Shown: positions 28,410 to 37,471 of the stretch, in pieces | How positions within the stretch are numbered: the first letter of the stretch is position 1 | Layout of the letters: each line of letters opens with the position of its first letter | DNA from: Hoeflea sp. | Lineage (GTDB): Bacteria; Pseudomonadota; Alphaproteobacteria; Rhizobiales; Rhizobiaceae | Length of the DNA: 64,000 bases | NCBI GenBank assembly: GCA_020637795.1 | Contig: JACKJT010000001.1 | Span: 930,001 to 994,000, forward strand | Direction of reading: 5' to 3' | Notes under the pieces: model-generated | What the model saw: only the letters and a program-made list of their open reading frames with translations | What the model was told of the DNA's origin: nothing | Databases searched by the model: none | Translations under genes and position numbers: made by a program

Positions 28410-29294
28410 ATGATGCCGCTTTACGACATGATGATGAATGCCCAGAACGGCGACGCCCTGCAGGCCATGGCGCGGCAGTTCGGCTTGAACCAAAGCCAGA
28501 TGGAAAAGGCGATGGCAGCGCTGATGCCTGCCTTTTCCACGGGCTTGAAGCGAAACGTCTCCAACCCGATGGACATGTCGAATTTCCTGGCCGCGCTCGC
28601 CAGCGGCAATCACGCCCGCTATTTCGAGAACATGCAGAACGCCTTCAGCCCGCAGGCCACGCAGGAGGGTAACGGAATTCTGGGCCACCTGTTCGGCTCC
28701 AAGGAGGTCAGCCGCGCGGTGGCTGCACAGGCCGAAGCCGCAACGGGCATTGGCCAGGAAATCTTCAAGCAGATGCTGCCCGTTCTCGCGACATCGATCA
28801 TGGGTGGGTTGTTCAAGCAGGCCACCGGGCAGGCTTCAGGCCAGACACAAGCCAATGCCGCGGGCAGTTCCAATCCGATCGGGGACCTGATTTCCGAGAT
28901 GATGCGCCAGGGCATGGGCGGCGGCCAGCCAAAACCGGCGCCCAAGGCCTCGCCAATGGACAATCCGCTGGGACAGATCCTCGAGAGCATGTTTGGCGGA
29001 GGGGCGCAGCGCCAGGCACCACAAAGCAGCGGCAACCCATTCGGCGACAATCCGCTCGGACAAATCTTTCAGGACATGCTCGGCGGCGCCATGGGTGGCG
29101 GCCAGACACGGGAGACGCCGGAGCCTGAGCAACAGCCCGATCCGGACCTGATGCCATCAGGCCGCAAGCGCAATCCTTACGACGACCTTTTCGGCCAGAT
29201 GTTCGATGCCGGCAAGGAAGTGCAGCAGGGATACCAGAAAAATGTCGAATCGATTTTCGACCAGTATCTTCAGGGCATGAACCGGTCGCGATAG
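28410..29294 (+). CDS. DUF937 domain protein
   Basis: A 294-aa protein. Residues 5-145 form the DUF937 helical domain (YDMMMNAQNGDALQAMARQFGLNQSQMEKAMAALMPAFSTGLKR, later QEIFKQMLPVLATSIMGGLFKQATG). The rest is low-complexity, rich in Gly, Pro, Gln and Met, with repeats of the type NPLGQILESMFGGG, NPFGDNPLGQIFQDMLGG and NPYDDLFGQMFDAG, about 35-45 residues apart. The ATG at 28410 lies 11 bp after GGAGGAGAG. Function unknown; related proteins (YidB-like) are cytoplasmic. Confidence 0.82.
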   Translation: MMPLYDMMMNAQNGDALQAMARQFGLNQSQMEKAMAALMPAFSTGLKRNVSNPMDMSNFLAALASGNHARYFENMQNAFSPQATQEGNGILGHLFGSKEVSRAVAAQAEAATGIGQEIFKQMLPVLATSIMGGLFKQATGQASGQTQANAAGSSNPIGDLISEMMRQGMGGGQPKPAPKASPMDNPLGQILESMFGGGAQRQAPQSSGNPFGDNPLGQIFQDMLGGAMGGGQTRETPEPEQQPDPDLMPSGRKRNPYDDLFGQMFDAGKEVQQGYQKNVESIFDQYLQGMNRSR

Positions 29295-29303
29295 ATCGGG
29301 CAC

Positions 29304-29330
29304 AAAAAACCCGGCCGCGCGAACCGGGAA
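29304..29330 (-). terminator. Terminator of the DUF1127 gene
   Basis: On the minus strand TTCCCGG and CCGGGTT pair around TTCGCGCGG and are followed by TTTTTTG. Confidence 0.78.
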
Positions 29331-29399
29331 AGTTCAGGCTACGGCCGGGAAAAGGCGGAACACAGGGCAGTGTCCCGCAGGGGACCTCCAAATACTCGT

Positions 29400-29690
29400 C
29401 TAGCGATAGCTGTTGCGGCGCGCGCGGCGCGCCAGCTCAGTGGTCGGATCCGCGTTGAATGGCATGGATTTGCCGAACCGGAGATCATCCCGGGTCAGAC
29501 CGATATCCGACAATTCATGATCAGAGAGCTGATCCAGTTTCCCGGCTTCGCGGCGGTTGAGCAGCACGCGCACGAAAGCCTTCACCTGGCCAGATGCAAA
29601 ATGCATGGCGTTGAGGAAAACCGGACCGACGCTCATGGAGCGGGCAGACGTCCGGACGGCAGCAGAACTGCGGACGTTCATTGTCTTCAT
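29400..29690 (-). CDS. DUF1127 domain small protein
   Basis: A 96-aa protein with an Arg-rich, hydroxylated N-terminus (MKTMNVRSSAAVRTSARSM). Its C-terminal DUF1127 segment is LLNRREAGKLDQLSDHELSDIGLTRDDLRFG. Members with this motif in Agrobacterium and Brucella are small RNA-linked regulators of phosphate, carbon or stress metabolism, and several are targets of LysR-type VtlR. Here the gene is divergent from a LysR regulator with 134 bp between them, an arrangement consistent with control by that regulator. It has its own terminator. Confidence 0.88.
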   Translation of the reverse strand: MKTMNVRSSAAVRTSARSMSVGPVFLNAMHFASGQVKAFVRVLLNRREAGKLDQLSDHELSDIGLTRDDLRFGKSMPFNADPTTELARRARRNSYR

Positions 29691-29824
29691 CCTTGATAAA
29701 ACTCGCCGGCAGATTTTCGGGCCGGCGCGAACCGAACTTGCAAATCCTGTTTCTCAAAAAACGATTGATCATACCAGCGAATGTTTCTAATCCTTATCAT
29801 CAGAACTATTGATAGGAGCCCGAG

Positions 29825-30784
29825 ATGCCCGCGCCACTTGATATCGATCAGCTGCAGACCTTCGTGGCGATCGTCGACACCGGAAGTTTCACACGCGCCG
29901 CCGACAAGGTGTTCAAGACCCAGAGTGCGGTCTCGATGCAGATGCGCCGCCTGGAGGAACGGGTGGGCAAGTCATTGTTCATTCGCGACGGCAGGCTCAA
30001 CCGGCTGAGCGAAGATGGCGAACGCATGCTCGGTTACGCGCGCCGCATCATCCGGCTCAACAATGAAACCATCGCCGCCTTCGACGATCACCAGCTCGAA
30101 GGCTCGATCCGGATCGGCACGCCGGACGATTATGCCGACCGCTACATGCCGGCCATCATTGCCCGCTTCGCCAAGACCAACCCGAATGTCGAACTCTATA
30201 TCGAATGCGAACCCTCGAGCGAGCTTGCAGCCCGGCTGGCGCGTGGCGAGCTCGATGTGGCGCTGGTCACGCACAATCCGCGGGAACGGACGTCGGAAGT
30301 GGTGCGAACCGAACCGCTCTACTGGGTGACATCGATGAACCACACCGTGCACGAGGACGCGGTGGTGCCTTTGGCTGTCGGACGCCGGTCCTGCAACTGG
30401 CGCAACATCGCCTGCACGGCGCTGGATTCGGCCGGACGCGACTACCAGGTGCTGTTCACCAGCTGGTCGGCGACGGTGGTGGCTTCGGCTGTGCTGTCGG
30501 GTCTTGCGGTTTCGCTGCTGCCCGAATGCGCGGTCCGTCCGGGAATGCGCATCCTGTCGCCTGCCGACGGGTTTCCCGCGCTTCAGCCGGCGCAGATCGG
30601 CCTGATGAAGCGGCCGGGAGCTCCGGCGGCGCTGGTCAACGCCATCTGCGGCCATATCGCCGCCAGCCTCGACAACATCACACCGGTGGGTGCCGAGGAG
30701 AAGCCGATTTCTGCCGGCTCGGGGTCCTCGTCGCGCCGTGATTCCCGCGGCCGGCCGGACATCGCCGCGATGCCGGCCTGGTGA
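29825..30784 (+). CDS. LysR family regulator (LsrB/VtlR-like candidate)
   Basis: A 319-aa regulator. The HTH is at residues 6-62 (IDQLQTFVAIVDTGSFTRAADKVFKTQSAVSMQMRRLEERVGKSLFIRDGR), with the effector domain from IRIGTPDDYADRYMPAIIARF. It has four cysteines in the effector domain (about 128, 190, 197, 235), which is relevant because LsrB of Sinorhizobium senses redox through cysteines and activates gshA. Here gshA lies 1.5 kb away. The link to LsrB or VtlR rests on context and general resemblance, so it remains a hypothesis. The C-terminal ~25 residues are low-complexity and Arg/Ser-rich. Confidence 0.88.
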   Translation: MPAPLDIDQLQTFVAIVDTGSFTRAADKVFKTQSAVSMQMRRLEERVGKSLFIRDGRLNRLSEDGERMLGYARRIIRLNNETIAAFDDHQLEGSIRIGTPDDYADRYMPAIIARFAKTNPNVELYIECEPSSELAARLARGELDVALVTHNPRERTSEVVRTEPLYWVTSMNHTVHEDAVVPLAVGRRSCNWRNIACTALDSAGRDYQVLFTSWSATVVASAVLSGLAVSLLPECAVRPGMRILSPADGFPALQPAQIGLMKRPGAPAALVNAICGHIAASLDNITPVGAEEKPISAGSGSSSRRDSRGRPDIAAMPAW

Positions 30785-30927
30785 ATGCGAAGCCCCGCCA
30801 TGCCCGCGGTCAACGCAGGTGCGTGGCGGTTCATGCAGAGACGCCATACCCGAAAGATGGCTGCATCCTTACATTGCAGTGATTTTCGGCTATACTCTTC
30901 TGGCTGAAAGCCGAGAGAGGGAATGGC

Positions 30928-32034
30928 ATGTCGTTCATTTCATCCATTCGCTACATCAAGCCCGATGATCACCGGGCCTTTGTCGCTGAACGGCTCAAGG
31001 CGCTGAAGACGCAGCTGGATGAGGACATCCAGAGCCGGGTCGGCGAGGGTTCGCTCAGGCTGGCAACTTGGAACATCATGCATTTTTCCGATGGCGGGGC
31101 CTACGACCGCACCACGGAATCGCTGCTTTACATCGCCGAGATCATCGATCATTTCGATCTCGTGGCGATCCAGGAAGTCAATCACGACCTCAAGAAGTTC
31201 GAGCTGTTGATGCAGCGCTATCTGGGTGGTGACTGGGATTACATCCTGACCGACGCCAGCGGCAACCGCGAGCGCCTGGCCTTTGTCTACCGCAAGGCAA
31301 AGGTCCGGTTCCTGCGCGAAGCCGGGGAAATCGTGCTGCCTGAGGGCCAGGAGATCGTCGCACCGGACCAGCAAGACGCCACCCGCAAGCTGCAGTTCGC
31401 GCGCACCCCCTTCGCGGTCACGTTCCAGGCCGGATGGTTTCGGTTCAAGCTTTGCACCGTTCATATCTACTACGGGAAATCGGCAGACAATTCGCCGGAA
31501 ATGGAGCTGCGGCGCGGCGAGATCGAAAAGATCGCGGTGTTTCTTGCCAATGTGCAAAAGGCGGAGAAAAGAAGTTCCGGCACCGACGCCAACATGATCC
31601 TGCTGGGTGACTTCAACATCATCAGCCCGGAACACAAGACGATGCAGGCGCTCTTGGACGCCGGCTTCACGACGACCGAGGGAATCAGGGACGCAGCCAC
31701 CAGTCTCTCGGGCAAACATCACTACGACCAGATCGTCTTCAAGCTTGCCGAGCGAAGGGTAAAGTTGGGCGCTTCGGGCGTTCTCAACATCTTCAAGAGT
31801 GTCTATCGCGACGAGGACGCGGAGCATTATGCCAGCAAGGCCGAGATCCGCCAGGTTTCGCATGGCAGGGACGGCAAGCCCCGCACAAAGGACAAGGCGA
31901 TGGAGTACTTCCGTAACTACTATCGCAAGCACCAGCTGTCCGACCACAATCTGCTCTGGTGCGAGGTCAAGACGGATTTCTCAGGCCACTATCTCGACGC
32001 CATCGCCGCCGGGCGAGACCCGCGCAAGATGTGA
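30928..32034 (+). CDS. Endonuclease/exonuclease/phosphatase (EEP) family protein
   Basis: A 368-aa DNase I-fold protein without an obvious signal peptide. The fold markers are in order: LATWNIMHFSD (catalytic Asn) near residue 44, DLVAIQEVNHDL (metal Glu), RERLAFVYRK, LLGDFNIISPEHKTM (Asp-Asn), HHYDQIVFKL and LSDHNLLWCEV (catalytic His). Insertions such as EIEKIAVFLANVQKAEKRSSG are larger than in phosphatases of this fold. The ATG at 30928 follows GAGAGGGAA. Substrate, whether nucleic acid, lipid or inositol phosphate, is not decided by the sequence. It is monocistronic. Confidence 0.87.
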   Translation: MSFISSIRYIKPDDHRAFVAERLKALKTQLDEDIQSRVGEGSLRLATWNIMHFSDGGAYDRTTESLLYIAEIIDHFDLVAIQEVNHDLKKFELLMQRYLGGDWDYILTDASGNRERLAFVYRKAKVRFLREAGEIVLPEGQEIVAPDQQDATRKLQFARTPFAVTFQAGWFRFKLCTVHIYYGKSADNSPEMELRRGEIEKIAVFLANVQKAEKRSSGTDANMILLGDFNIISPEHKTMQALLDAGFTTTEGIRDAATSLSGKHHYDQIVFKLAERRVKLGASGVLNIFKSVYRDEDAEHYASKAEIRQVSHGRDGKPRTKDKAMEYFRNYYRKHQLSDHNLLWCEVKTDFSGHYLDAIAAGRDPRKM

Positions 32035-32093
32035 AAACCGGTCAGGGATTGCCGCCTCAGTGAAAGCTGGTTGAGCTGACCCACGGTTTAGCT

Positions 32094-32507
32094 TCAGGCG
32101 ATATGAACTGCCAGAAGCAACCACTGAACCAGATTGACGAGCAGTCCCAGGGTGAACAGCATACGCCGGATCTTGATACGGTTGCTGGTCACGTGGACCC
32201 AAGCATGCGCCACGCGGGCCAGCACGAAGGCCCAGGCCGCGACAACCGCCGCCATCCCCGCGCCACCGGTCACGAACAGCGACAGGCAGGCCGCGAAGAA
32301 CAGCACCGGCAGTTCGAACTGGTTGGTCAGGTTGCGGGCCGCCGTCGCGCTAGGCTCAGGATCAGTCGACGGAACCTTGAAGTCTGACGGCCTTGCCACG
32401 CCCGCCTTGACCGCACCGATACGGCGGGAGGACATGAGTGCATAGACCACATAGGTCAGCAGCACCTGGGCCAGCATCGGCCAGAAAATCGCAGTCGACG
32501 AGGTCAT
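32094..32507 (-). CDS. MAPEG family membrane protein
   Basis: A 137-aa four-helix inner-membrane protein of the MAPEG (glutathione/eicosanoid metabolism) family: IFWPMLAQVLLTYVVYALM, the conserved NLTNQFELPVLFFAACLSLFV with the family's NxxNxxELP-type motif, VVAAWAFVLARVAHAWVHV, and MLFTLGLLVNLVQWLLLAVHIA. The preferred ATG is at 32507 (MTSSTAIF); a GTG at 32519 is in frame. It could be a glutathione-dependent enzyme or transporter-like protein. Confidence 0.88.
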   Translation of the reverse strand: MTSSTAIFWPMLAQVLLTYVVYALMSSRRIGAVKAGVARPSDFKVPSTDPEPSATAARNLTNQFELPVLFFAACLSLFVTGGAGMAAVVAAWAFVLARVAHAWVHVTSNRIKIRRMLFTLGLLVNLVQWLLLAVHIA

Positions 32508-32585
32508 CGTATCAAGCACCCATAATCGCCATGGTCACATCTTCCCTAGACCGCATTCACGTCAACAGCAAGGGATGGCGGTTGT

Positions 32586-33197
32586 TCAGGTGTCGAGCGA
32601 GGTCGAAACGGCCCGGCGGTCACTCACCACCCGCCATACCCAGAGTGCGGCGATCAGCACGAGAGCCAGGGCGAGCGTGGCATATTTGCTCGTTGTGAGC
32701 ACCCTGAGCACGAAGACAAAACCGGCGTTGAATTCCAGGGCGAGAGCCTTGGGTCCGAACATCGCGTCGGCAACGGCGTTCTCGATGAAATCGCAGGCGA
32801 GATAAGTGAAGGCCAGGGCCAGGACGAGACCGAAGCCGACCGCCGCCATACGTGGAGTCTGGTCGGGCCGTAAAGGCCGGTAAAGCGCCGCGAAGCCGCA
32901 GAACGCCAGGCAAGCCGCCAGCAGCGGCGGGAAAACGAGATCGTAGCCGGCATGCAGCGAGACATAGGCTTCGGAGGCGCTGGTTCTGCCCGCCAGCTGC
33001 GCATTGGCATGATCGGACTGGAAAGCCGCAAACACCGCGCGCGCGCCTTTCAGGTCGTATCCGAAAAGCCGTTGATCCGGGATCGTCATGTCCCCCAGAA
33101 GATCATTGATCGGGGGGACATGGACAAGGGCGACATAGACAAACAGCCCGGCCGTCAGCACGCATAGCAGCCAGCCGGGCCAAAGCCGTTTCATCAC
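32586..33197 (-). CDS. Hypothetical inner-membrane protein downstream of guaB
   Basis: A 203-aa protein with four hydrophobic helices: LWPGWLLCVLTAGLFVYVALVHV, DLVFPPLLAACLAFCGFAALYRP, MAAVGFGLVLALAFTYLACDFIENAVADAMFG, and YATLALALVLIAALWVWRVV. A 60-residue loop between helices 1 and 2 (VPPINDLLGDMTIPDQRLFGYDLKGARAVF) probably faces the periplasm. The first ATG overlaps the guaB stop by 4 bp, so it is translated with guaB. No family recognised. Confidence 0.78.
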   Translation of the reverse strand: MMKRLWPGWLLCVLTAGLFVYVALVHVPPINDLLGDMTIPDQRLFGYDLKGARAVFAAFQSDHANAQLAGRTSASEAYVSLHAGYDLVFPPLLAACLAFCGFAALYRPLRPDQTPRMAAVGFGLVLALAFTYLACDFIENAVADAMFGPKALALEFNAGFVFVLRVLTTSKYATLALALVLIAALWVWRVVSDRRAVSTSLDT

Positions 33198-34693
33198 ATC
33201 GCGCCGGGGTAGTTGGGGCTTTCCCGGGTGATGGTGACGTCGTGGGTGTGGCTTTCGCGCAGGCCGGCGTTGGAAATCCGGACAAAGGTCGCGCGGTCAT
33301 GGAAGTTCTTCAGGTCCGAGGCGCCGACATAGCCCATGGCCGCCTTGAGGCCGCCGGCGAGCTGGTGCAGCACGCCAGAAACCGGCCCCTTGTAGGGGAC
33401 CTGTCCCTCGATGCCTTCCGGCACCAGCTTGAGCGTGTCGCGCACTTCGGCCTGGAAATAGCGGTCGGCGGAGCCGCGCGCCATGGCGCCCACGGAGCCC
33501 ATGCCGCGATAGGCCTTGAACGAGCGGCCCTGGTGCAGATAGACCTCACCCGGGCTTTCATCGGTGCCTGCGAGCAGCGAGCCCACCATGACCGCCGATG
33601 CACCGGCGGCGATCGCCTTGGCCAGATCGCCCGAATACTTGATGCCGCCATCGGCGATGACCGGAATACCGTGCTTCTGTGCCTCGTCGACCGCGCTCAT
33701 GATGGCCGAAAGCTGCGGCACGCCGACGCCGGCGACAATGCGTGTGGTGCAGATCGAGCCGGGTCCGATACCGACCTTGACGGCGTCGGCGCCGGCATCG
33801 ATGAGAGCCTTCGTGCCTTCCGCGGTTGCCACGTTTCCGGCCATGATGCGCACCGAATTGGAGAGCTTCTTGGCGCGGGTCACGGCATCGAGCACCCGCT
33901 GCGAATGGCCATGCGCGGTGTCGATCACCAAAAGGTCGACACCGGCCGCAATCAGCCGCTCGGCGCGTTCGAACCCGTCTTCGCCCACCGAGGTGGCGGC
34001 GGCTGCGCGCAACCGTCCCTGCTCATCCTTGGAGGCGTGCGGATTGAGCTGCGATTTCTCGATATCCTTGACGGTGATCAGGCCAACGCAGCGGCCTTCG
34101 CCGTCCACCACCACGAGCTTTTCGATGCGATGGCTGTGCAGCAGCCGCTTGGCTTCGGTCTGTTCAACGCTTTCCTTGACCGTGATCAGGTTCTCATGGG
34201 TCATCAGCTCGTGGATCTTCTGGTGCGGGTCGGAGGCGAACCGCACGTCTCGGTTGGTCAGAATACCAACCAGATGACCCGGGCCACCGGCGCCACCGCG
34301 ATGCTCAACAACCGGAATGCCGGAAATGCCGTGCGCCTTCATCAGTGCCAAAGCCTCCGACAGCGATGCCTGAGGGCTGATGGTCACCGGATTGACGACC
34401 ATGCCGCTTTCGAATTTCTTGACCTGATGGACCTGCTCCGCCTGCTCTTCCGGCGTCAGGTTGCGGTGAATGACCCCGATGCCGCCCGCTTGCGCCATGG
34501 CGATGGCAAGCCGCGCCTCTGTGACCGTGTCCATCGCCGACGAAATGATCGGAAGATTGAGATCGAAATCCCGGGCGATACGTGTCGCGATATTGGCCTG
34601 GCCGGGCATGATCTCGGAATGACCCGGCTGCAGCAGCACGTCATCAAAAGTGAGCGCTTCAGCGCCGGTAATGGATTGGATAATGGTCGCCAT
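33194..34693 (-). CDS. guaB: IMP dehydrogenase
   Basis: Oxidises IMP to XMP with NAD, the committed step of GTP synthesis. The 499-aa protein has the N-terminal barrel segment LTFDDVLLQPGHSEIMPG, two CBS domains in the middle (about residues 95-215: MVVNPVTISPQASLSEALALMKAHGISGIPVVE and MTHENLITVKESVEQTEAKRLL) and the active-site loop VGIGPGSICTTRIVAGVGVPQ with the catalytic Cys. GMGSVGAMARGSADRYFQ forms the flap. It is cotranscribed with the membrane protein behind it. The region upstream (34694-34880) is ordinary promoter DNA. Confidence 0.98.
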   Translation of the reverse strand: MATIIQSITGAEALTFDDVLLQPGHSEIMPGQANIATRIARDFDLNLPIISSAMDTVTEARLAIAMAQAGGIGVIHRNLTPEEQAEQVHQVKKFESGMVVNPVTISPQASLSEALALMKAHGISGIPVVEHRGGAGGPGHLVGILTNRDVRFASDPHQKIHELMTHENLITVKESVEQTEAKRLLHSHRIEKLVVVDGEGRCVGLITVKDIEKSQLNPHASKDEQGRLRAAAATSVGEDGFERAERLIAAGVDLLVIDTAHGHSQRVLDAVTRAKKLSNSVRIMAGNVATAEGTKALIDAGADAVKVGIGPGSICTTRIVAGVGVPQLSAIMSAVDEAQKHGIPVIADGGIKYSGDLAKAIAAGASAVMVGSLLAGTDESPGEVYLHQGRSFKAYRGMGSVGAMARGSADRYFQAEVRDTLKLVPEGIEGQVPYKGPVSGVLHQLAGGLKAAMGYVGASDLKNFHDRATFVRISNAGLRESHTHDVTITRESPNYPGAM

Positions 34694-34880
34694 CGCCTGT
34701 CGGCTCCGTCTGTTCGGGGCCGCCCGAACCGGGCTGCCCGGTGCTGTTTCGGGTCTCTCGCGTTGGCAGCGGCAAGTACCATGCTTCCCGGGCTTATGAA
34801 AGAGCCGGCGAGCGTTTGATCACCGATTTTCGCTGCGGCGCACACTTTCGGCACACGGGGCGGTTAAATCCCGAGAGACA

Positions 34881-34909
34881 AACAAAAGCCCGGGCATCGC
34901 TGCCCGGGC
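34881..34909 (-). terminator. Terminator of the metallo-beta-lactamase-fold gene
   Basis: On the minus strand GCCCGGGCA, loop GCGA and TGCCCGGGC form a perfect 9-bp stem, followed by TTTTGTTT, 32 bp after the stop at 34941. Confidence 0.9.
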
Positions 34910-34940
34910 CCTGGCTCTCACACCGGGATGACGAAAAGTC

Positions 34941-35927
34941 TCAGAGATCCAGCTGATAGGTTTCGGGAATGAAGCGATAGCCTTCGGCGGCTTTCTCGAT
35001 GAAACCCACGGAGGGGAACGGCATGTGGTAGCCGATGAATGGCAGCCGATCGGCAGCAATCATGTCGAATACCGCCTTGCGGGTTGCAGCCGCCTTTGAC
35101 TTGTCGGCATCGAACAGCACTTCCCACTCGGGCCGCTGCAGCGACAGGACGAAATGATTGGCGGTGTCGGCGGTCAGCATCAGCTTGCGGCCGCCCGATT
35201 CCAGGCCATAGATCATGTGGCCCGGGGTATGGCCGAACGCAGCCATGCCGGTGATGCCCGACACCACGCTGTCGCCGTCGCCGATAAAGCTGATCTTGTC
35301 GGCAAGCGGGACGACCTTTGCCACCACGCCCTTGTGACCGTTTTCGGCGCCGGTGCCGATCCGATCTTCCGACGACCAGAAATCATACTCGGCCTGGCCG
35401 GTGACATAACGTGCATTCGGGAACGCCGGGGCGCCCGCTTCCATCAGTCCACCGATATGGTCGCCGTGCAGGTGGGTCAGGACCACGACGGAGACCTGCT
35501 CGGGCGTATAGCCGGAGGCCTTGAGGTTGGCGAGCGTCTGGCCAACGCCGCCTTCGCGACCGCCTTCGCCGTTGCCGGTGTCAAACAGGATCAGATCGGA
35601 TCCGGTGTTGACCAGCGTGGGTGCGAAGGTGAACTGCATCTTGTCGACCGGCAGGTAGTTGGTCTTGAGCAGCTCGCTGACCTCCTCCTCGGTCTTGTCG
35701 GTGCCGAAGATCTTCTGCGGGCCGGGAACGATGCGATGGCCGTCGGACAGCACGGTGATCTCGAAATCGCCGAGAGAAAAGCGCTTGAAAGCTGCCGGCT
35801 GGGCTGCCGCCATCGGCACCTCCGCTTGTGCAGCGCGCACCATCAGTTGCGGAGCCGCGAGTGCGCCGGCGCCAAGAGCGGCCGCCCTGAACAGAGTTCT
35901 GCGAGACAGGCTGGTTGAAGTTGACAC
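34941..35927 (-). CDS. Tat-exported MBL-fold metallo-hydrolase
   Basis: A 328-aa protein with a twin-arginine signal (SLSRRTLFRAAALGAGALAAPQLMVRAAQA). The metallo-beta-lactamase fold follows: LILFDTGNGEG, the zinc motif THLHGDHIGGLMEAG, FGHTPGHMIYGLES and LMLTADTANHFVLSLQ, ending IGYHMPFPSVGFIEK. It acts in the periplasm; the pattern is closer to quorum-quenching/AidC-like or generic MBL hydrolases than to drug-resistance enzymes. It has its own terminator. The divergent neighbour, 237 bp away, is an alpha/beta hydrolase-like gene. Confidence 0.92.
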   Translation of the reverse strand: MSTSTSLSRRTLFRAAALGAGALAAPQLMVRAAQAEVPMAAAQPAAFKRFSLGDFEITVLSDGHRIVPGPQKIFGTDKTEEEVSELLKTNYLPVDKMQFTFAPTLVNTGSDLILFDTGNGEGGREGGVGQTLANLKASGYTPEQVSVVVLTHLHGDHIGGLMEAGAPAFPNARYVTGQAEYDFWSSEDRIGTGAENGHKGVVAKVVPLADKISFIGDGDSVVSGITGMAAFGHTPGHMIYGLESGGRKLMLTADTANHFVLSLQRPEWEVLFDADKSKAAATRKAVFDMIAADRLPFIGYHMPFPSVGFIEKAAEGYRFIPETYQLDL

Positions 35928-36164
35928 GGTTTAGTCCTCCGAAGCGAAAATGAAAACACTTCAGGGAGATGGAGCAGCCACCCCATTCGGCAAGCGCTGT
36001 CGGTACGCACAAACAGTGACAAACCGTTCCAACACAGTGAACAATCGGCGCATTGGCAAAAACTTGCAGGGAGAACGCGCTGATTTGGTGATCCACCATG
36101 TAAATTTAGGGTTGAAATTTACACCAAATACGCGGCATAGGACACGCAGCAAGGGAGCTCCAAC

Positions 36165-37205
36165 TTGAAAAAGCTGTTCGGCCTGATCGTTGCCTTTTCA
36201 GCGTCCTTTTCCTTTCTGTACATTCTGGTCAGCATGGACCAGCCGGCCAGGCATGCAAGTTTGAAGTCTGTCCACCTCCCGCCGCTGATCGCCATTCATG
36301 ACCTGTTCTCCGCCCATGCCGGCAGCGGAGCCGATGGGGCCGTGCAGGGAACAGCATTGAATCCGGGAACGGAGATAGGCTGGCGGGCTCCGTCGGGAAC
36401 GGAAAGCGCGGTCACCCCGGACCTTACCCTTCCACAAACCGGTACATACCCCGGTCCGTTGCCGACCGTAGTGCTGATCGGCAGCCGGCCGGAAAGCGGC
36501 ACCAGCCGGGACCACGAGCGTACGGTCCGGTTTCTGGCCAATCGCGGATATGCGGTCCTCTCCATCGATTGCGGAGCGCTGGCAGACAACAGTGGTGTCC
36601 CGGACGCGCAAGCCGGGCCCCAAACCACAACCGGATGCACTGCCGCAACAATCCGCGACGAGACCAGGCGACTGACCGAACGGGAAATCGCCGACAAAGC
36701 TGCGCTGGCGGTAATCGGTTCGGGTCTGGGCGGTTATCTCGCGCTCATGACGATGGCGCTGGAACCTTCGCTGTTCAAGGCCGCCATCCTGCATTCCACG
36801 GGGATGGATCGAGCACCGTCCGCGCCGGATAACCAGATCGCGTTCAGGCCGCAAAAGGCTGTGGCAACCGGGCCCATGCAGCTCGGCCTGCCAGACCACG
36901 GAGAGATCAGCTCGGCTGTCCCCGCGCTGCTTGATCTGGCGCAGCGCATCGAGGGCGCGGTTCTGATCACGCACGGCAACGCCGATACGGTTGCGCCGGC
37001 AGAACACGCGCATATCCTTGCAGGCGCACTTTACAGCTCCGGAAATCATGTCGAGACGGCCTTCTTCAATCACGAAGATCACTGCTATTCCCGCTGGCAA
37101 ACTCGGGTTCAGGTGGCACGACTGCAGGAAGACTTCCTGGCCCACCAGCTGGGCGGCCGGAATGGCGGTTACGACTATATCGAACTGCTGGCGAAACTGT
37201 TTTGA
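36165..37205 (+). CDS. Alpha/beta-hydrolase-fold protein with missing nucleophile serine
   Basis: A 346-aa protein with an N-terminal signal-anchor (KLFGLIVAFSASFSFLYILV). The hydrolase fold spans about residues 95-335: PTVVLIGSRPE, the elbow LAVIGSGLGGYLALM (183-195), ITHGNADTVAPAEHAHIL with acid Asp near 274, and FFNHEDHCYSRW with a candidate His near 306. In dienelactone-hydrolase and S9-like relatives the elbow reads G-x-S-x-G-G; here the nucleophile position is Gly (G-S-G-L-G-G). The start is TTG at 36165, with AAGGGAG seven bases upstream. It may be a pseudoenzyme or use a shifted Ser. Confidence 0.82.
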   Translation: MKKLFGLIVAFSASFSFLYILVSMDQPARHASLKSVHLPPLIAIHDLFSAHAGSGADGAVQGTALNPGTEIGWRAPSGTESAVTPDLTLPQTGTYPGPLPTVVLIGSRPESGTSRDHERTVRFLANRGYAVLSIDCGALADNSGVPDAQAGPQTTTGCTAATIRDETRRLTEREIADKAALAVIGSGLGGYLALMTMALEPSLFKAAILHSTGMDRAPSAPDNQIAFRPQKAVATGPMQLGLPDHGEISSAVPALLDLAQRIEGAVLITHGNADTVAPAEHAHILAGALYSSGNHVETAFFNHEDHCYSRWQTRVQVARLQEDFLAHQLGGRNGGYDYIELLAKLF

Positions 37206-37471
37206 AGAAGCGCCGAGTCGTCAAAGGCGTGAACGGTTCAATCGCCTTCCGACGGCCCCGCAGGCCGTTGAAGATGGATGCGTGACGGGACGCCCGGCGC
37301 CTCGCAGAAACCGTCAAACAACCGGTATCCTGCATGGCGGCGACCGGAGGGACTTTGGCAATTGAAATTGCCGCCCTTTCGGCGACGGCCATTTCCTGCG
37401 ATACCGGACGAAACTCTCAACCCTCTTCCGAGTCCCGGTGCGGGCACCACACGTTCCGACGGATATTCCCA
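37206..37471. other. Intergenic region before the MFS gene, nothing recognised
   Basis: No ribosome-bound start, terminator or RNA gene can be supported here. It should hold the MFS promoter. Confidence 0.5.
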
